Of a DNA stretch of 7,891 bases, positions 6,507 through 7,891 are shown piece by piece. Positions within the stretch are counted from its first letter, which is position 1. The number at the start of each line of letters is the position of its first letter. Under the pieces are notes generated by a model that searched no databases, had not been told where the DNA came from, and saw nothing but the letters and a program-made list of their open reading frames with translations. The stretch is from positions 1-7,891 of the forward strand of contig JAUWIR010000188.1 of the NCBI GenBank assembly GCA_030605265.1. Direction: 5' to 3'. Origin of the DNA: Pseudomonadota bacterium (GTDB lineage: Bacteria; SZUA-182; DTGQ01). The translations under genes were made by a program, and so were the position numbers.

Positions 6507-6661
6507 ACTTAGATACAATGCTAAAAATAAGGGAATAAAAGTTGTACGTCAGTAATGCTTCCCCAAATTTATCATTTCATTTCTTAAAAAATTCATTTAT
6601 GTACCCAGGTACAAGGTTTTCACAAAATGTCCAAAGGGCAGACCCCACCGCCTCATGATTT
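6507..6661. other. Non-coding spacer between repeat copies 1 and 2
   Basis: No gene is visible. The one structured item is a 12-base palindrome, GTACCCAGGTAC, at 6601-6612. Confidence 0.5.
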
Positions 6662-6688
6662 CATAAACTGTAAAAAAGGAGTTGATAT
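6662..6688. repeat. 27-bp direct repeat, copy 2
   Basis: This copy begins CATAAACTGTAAAAAAGG and ends GAGTTGATAT. It is followed ten bases later by an A-run and a hairpin whose 24-base core is identical to that after copy 3. Confidence 0.88.
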
Positions 6689-6698
6689 AGATACGCTG

Positions 6699-6731
6699 AA
6701 AAAAAAAACGGCTAAAGAAAAACTTTAACCG
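6699..6731 (-). terminator. Terminator-like hairpin with T10 run (module after copy 2)
   Basis: On the minus strand a nine-base stem (6723-6731 with 6709-6717), including one G-U pair, encloses a five-base loop and is followed by ten T residues (opposite 6699-6708). It has the form of an intrinsic terminator. No minus-strand gene immediately upstream can be identified, so it may be carried as part of a repeat. Confidence 0.55.
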
Positions 6732-6783
6732 CACTTTGGATAGGGAGCTAATTCAGGGGCAGGAAATGTGCCTGGAAATAAGA

Positions 6784-6799
6784 ACCCGTCCCCGATTTT
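6784..6799. repeat. Short repeat ACCCGTCCCCGATTTT, copy 1
   Basis: The same 16-mer with one substitution recurs at 7168-7183, and a shorter GCCCCGATTTCT lies at 7192-7203. In both cases it lies 50-80 bases to the right of the hairpin module, so it seems to belong to the same larger repeat family. Confidence 0.5.
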
Positions 6800-6805
6800 C
6801 TATGG

Positions 6806-6883
6806 AAAGTGTAAACCGACAAGTGAAGGATGCCGATTTTTCTAAGCAATCTTTGGCATCCTTCATTTACCGGTTTACACTTT
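6806..6883. repeat. Long hairpin, 29-base arms, 20-base loop
   Basis: Arms 6806-6834 and 6855-6883 pair at 27 of 29 positions counting one G-T; the only mismatches are adjacent, at 6819-6820. The core is AAAGTGTAAACCG and TGAAGGATGCC. The right arm runs into a six-base T tract (6881-6886), so on the plus strand it could terminate transcription. No upstream plus-strand gene is visible. Confidence 0.85.
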
Positions 6884-6901
6884 TTTACATCCAGTAAGCA
6901 T

Positions 6902-6941
6902 CATTTGGCGAAAAAGGCAGTATTGCCAAATCCGCCAAATG
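6902..6941. repeat. Nested hairpin CATTTGGCG/CGCCAAATG
   Basis: Perfect nine-base arms at 6902-6910 and 6933-6941 enclose a smaller stem GGCA-GTAT-TGCC (6916-6927). The right arm is followed by CCGATTT, echoing the loop side of the previous hairpin (ATGCCGATTT appears in both). Confidence 0.75.
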
Positions 6942-6966
6942 CCGATTTCTGTATTAAATTACTACT

Positions 6967-7004
6967 ATTTACCCAAAATGCTAAGGTTAGCATTCTTAGT
7001 AAAT
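6967..7004. repeat. Two-part hairpin ATTTAC/GTAAAT with inner AATGCTAA/TTAGCATT
   Basis: The outer arms 6967-6972 and 6999-7004 and inner arms 6977-6984 and 6987-6994 are both perfect and share one centre of symmetry, separated by a four-by-four internal loop. This is the third hairpin in a row within 200 bases. Confidence 0.75.
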
Positions 7005-7070
7005 GTAAAAATGGGCCTATTAAAAAAGTGTCAACTACTTTTATGTGAATATGAAAGATGCCCAATCTTC

Positions 7071-7097
7071 CATAAACTGTAAAAAATGAGTTGATAT
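7071..7097. repeat. 27-bp direct repeat, copy 3
   Basis: This copy begins CATAAACTGTAAAAAATG and ends GAGTTGATAT, one base different from copy 2. An A-run and the same hairpin core follow, as after copy 2. Confidence 0.88.
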
Positions 7098-7102
7098 CGC
7101 TT

Positions 7103-7142
7103 AAAAAAAGAAGGCGGCTAAAGAAAAACTTTAACCGCCTTC
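7103..7142 (-). terminator. Strong terminator-like hairpin with T7 run (module after copy 3)
   Basis: On the minus strand 7129-7142 pairs with 7110-7123 over 14 positions; the single non-Watson-Crick position is a G-U only when read on the minus strand, which supports that orientation. A five-base loop and a seven-base T run (opposite 7103-7109) complete an intrinsic terminator shape. It is longer than the copy at 6699-6731, with an extra GAAGG/CCTTC base. Confidence 0.65.
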
Positions 7143-7433
7143 GGATAGAATGCTAGAATAAATATGTACCCGTCTCCGATTTTTTATTACTGCCCCGATT
7201 TCTCATTATAACTCAGAATATTACCATAGACACGACAAAAGCGATATTGTTAAAAAGCGTTTGTTAAATAAAAACCTTATAATAAAAGACTTGACCCCCA
7301 GGCGTGTGAGAAACCAAACAGGCGACACCCCATTTGGCGCATGACTTTTGCTGCCCTAACCAAAACCTATGAATAATACGAGTCTTGAGGAGCATAAAAG
7401 AATTCCCCCTTAAAAACTCCTCATCAATCAACT
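7143..7433. other. Intergenic stretch with no supported gene
   Basis: It contains the second copy of the CCCGTCTCCGATTTT repeat (7168-7183). A minus-strand open frame of 68 codons at 7264-7470 overlaps part of it but has no recognised domain and crosses a tandem repeat. Confidence 0.45.
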
Positions 7434-7455
7434 GTGCTACAATAGTGCTACAATA
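7434..7455. repeat. 11-bp tandem duplication GTGCTACAATA x2
   Basis: Two perfect adjacent copies lie at 7434-7444 and 7445-7455, followed by GTACT, which may start a decayed third copy. Confidence 0.8.
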
Positions 7456-7489
7456 GTACTTAGGTGGCACTATTTCAGTTCTGGTTATT

Positions 7490-7668
7490 ACGCAATTCGT
7501 ACAAGTTTCGTTGACACAGTTTGTGGGCTCAAAGTCCCTCCTGTCTTTCCCTTACACGAACGTCATACCCGGCTTCGCCTTCCCTTCAGTGGGTCCCTTG
7601 GGCCTCGGTTCCCCACCTTCCCACCACCGCTTGCACGGCGATATCGGTACTATTCTCCGCTAAGGGAC
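7490..7668. other. GC-rich block of unknown origin upstream of the IS1595-like fragment
   Basis: Base composition changes sharply from AT-rich to GC-rich, with a pyrimidine-rich plus strand (repeated CCCTT, CCTTCC, TCCC). The plus frame that continues into the transposase fragment is open but has an Arg/Pro/Leu-rich translation typical of non-coding DNA. No tRNA or rRNA feature could be recognised. It could be the end of a mobile element or a structured non-coding RNA segment; I cannot tell which. Confidence 0.4.
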
Positions 7669-7695
7669 GTGGAAAAAAATAAGGGGGGTATCCAC

Positions 7696-7890
7696 TTGGC
7701 GCAAGTGACCACAACATATAGTATGGTTGGCCCATGGGAAAGCAAGCAAGAACCTGTAGCTGGGATAGATTATCCGCTTATTTTCAACGAGTTTAATATA
7801 TTTTTCGCCGATAAAGCATCCTGGCTAGAGGTTTTCTTTTTGAAGGCTTATAGAGCAGTTAGTAGTGGACTCGCCATTGCCATAACGTAA
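7696..7890 (+). pseudogene. IS1595-like transposase, decayed N-terminal fragment
   Basis: From a TTG at 7696 with a GGGGGG ribosome-like site seven bases upstream, the frame reads AQVTTTYSMVGPW, then AGIDYPLIFNEFNIFFADKAS. The (V/I)DYP-F-EF-x-WF-(A/P)DE pattern is the usual opening of IS1595-family zinc-ribbon DDE transposases. After residue 50 or so the match is lost and the frame ends at TAA 7888-7890, where the CxxC zinc ribbon should follow; another frame reads RHCHN there, a possible degraded remnant. The window ends here, so the rest of the element is not visible. The identification rests on my memory of the family's N-terminus. Confidence 0.6.
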
Positions 7891-7891
7891 T

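Noticed and set aside
6830..7048. 72-codon plus-strand frame
   Set aside because: It runs through three hairpins, whose palindromes explain the sequence, and has no protein-like pattern.
6480..7097. Possible CRISPR array
   Set aside because: There are three similar repeats, but spacers of 155 and 382 bases are far too long and unequal, and there are no cas genes.
7264..7470. 68-codon minus-strand frame
   Set aside because: It has no recognised domain, crosses an 11-bp tandem repeat and lacks a clear ribosome site. It stays open further upstream, so it could be a fragment of something, but nothing supports that.

Overview
This is an AT-rich stretch from what looks like a Gram-negative, didermal environmental bacterium. 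The evidence is an OmpA-type outer-membrane protein with TSP3 repeats, a secreted enzyme with a Sec signal peptide, and a good match to a sigma-54 promoter. The lineage cannot be fixed from the sequence. Desulfobacterota-like or Planctomycetes/Nitrospirota-like genomes would fit, but that is inference.

Layout. Positions 1-902 (minus strand) hold the 5' part of an AfsA-type double hotdog protein (A-factor/gamma-butyrolactone biosynthesis superfamily), cut by the window edge. From 903 to 1604 is a long non-coding region with a degenerate inverted repeat, three spaced GATCATTAC copies, two short palindromes, a sigma-54-like promoter and two GC-rich hairpins. It leads into 1605-3377 (plus), a secreted protein with an internal Met/Asn/Phe/Pro-rich tandem repeat and a C-terminal C39/papain-like cysteine peptidase domain. 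Convergent to it, at 3432-4703 (minus), is an OmpA family protein: signal peptide, beta-barrel, four TSP3 repeats and a peptidoglycan-binding OmpA C-terminal domain.

After a gap with few features comes an accessory zone. It holds a broken IS110-family transposase remnant (5181-5793, minus, two frameshifts, N-terminal domain missing) and, directly upstream on the same strand, a hicB-hicA toxin-antitoxin pair (5946-6373, minus, ATGA overlap). From about 6400 to 7891 the DNA has no convincing intact gene. It contains three copies of a 27-bp direct repeat (two followed by the same hairpin-plus-T-run module), a run of three strong hairpins, an 11-bp tandem duplication, a GC-rich block of unknown origin, and at the right edge the decayed start of an IS1595-like transposase.

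The genes do not form one pathway. The left half is a likely sigma-54-controlled secreted peptidase facing an envelope protein, beside a possible signal-molecule biosynthesis gene. The right half is a graveyard of mobile elements next to a toxin-antitoxin module. The most unusual items are the AfsA-like protein, whose two hotdog motifs appear in swapped order, the sigma-54/hairpin-leader/repeat-peptidase locus, and the repeat-plus-hairpin family at 6480-7142.
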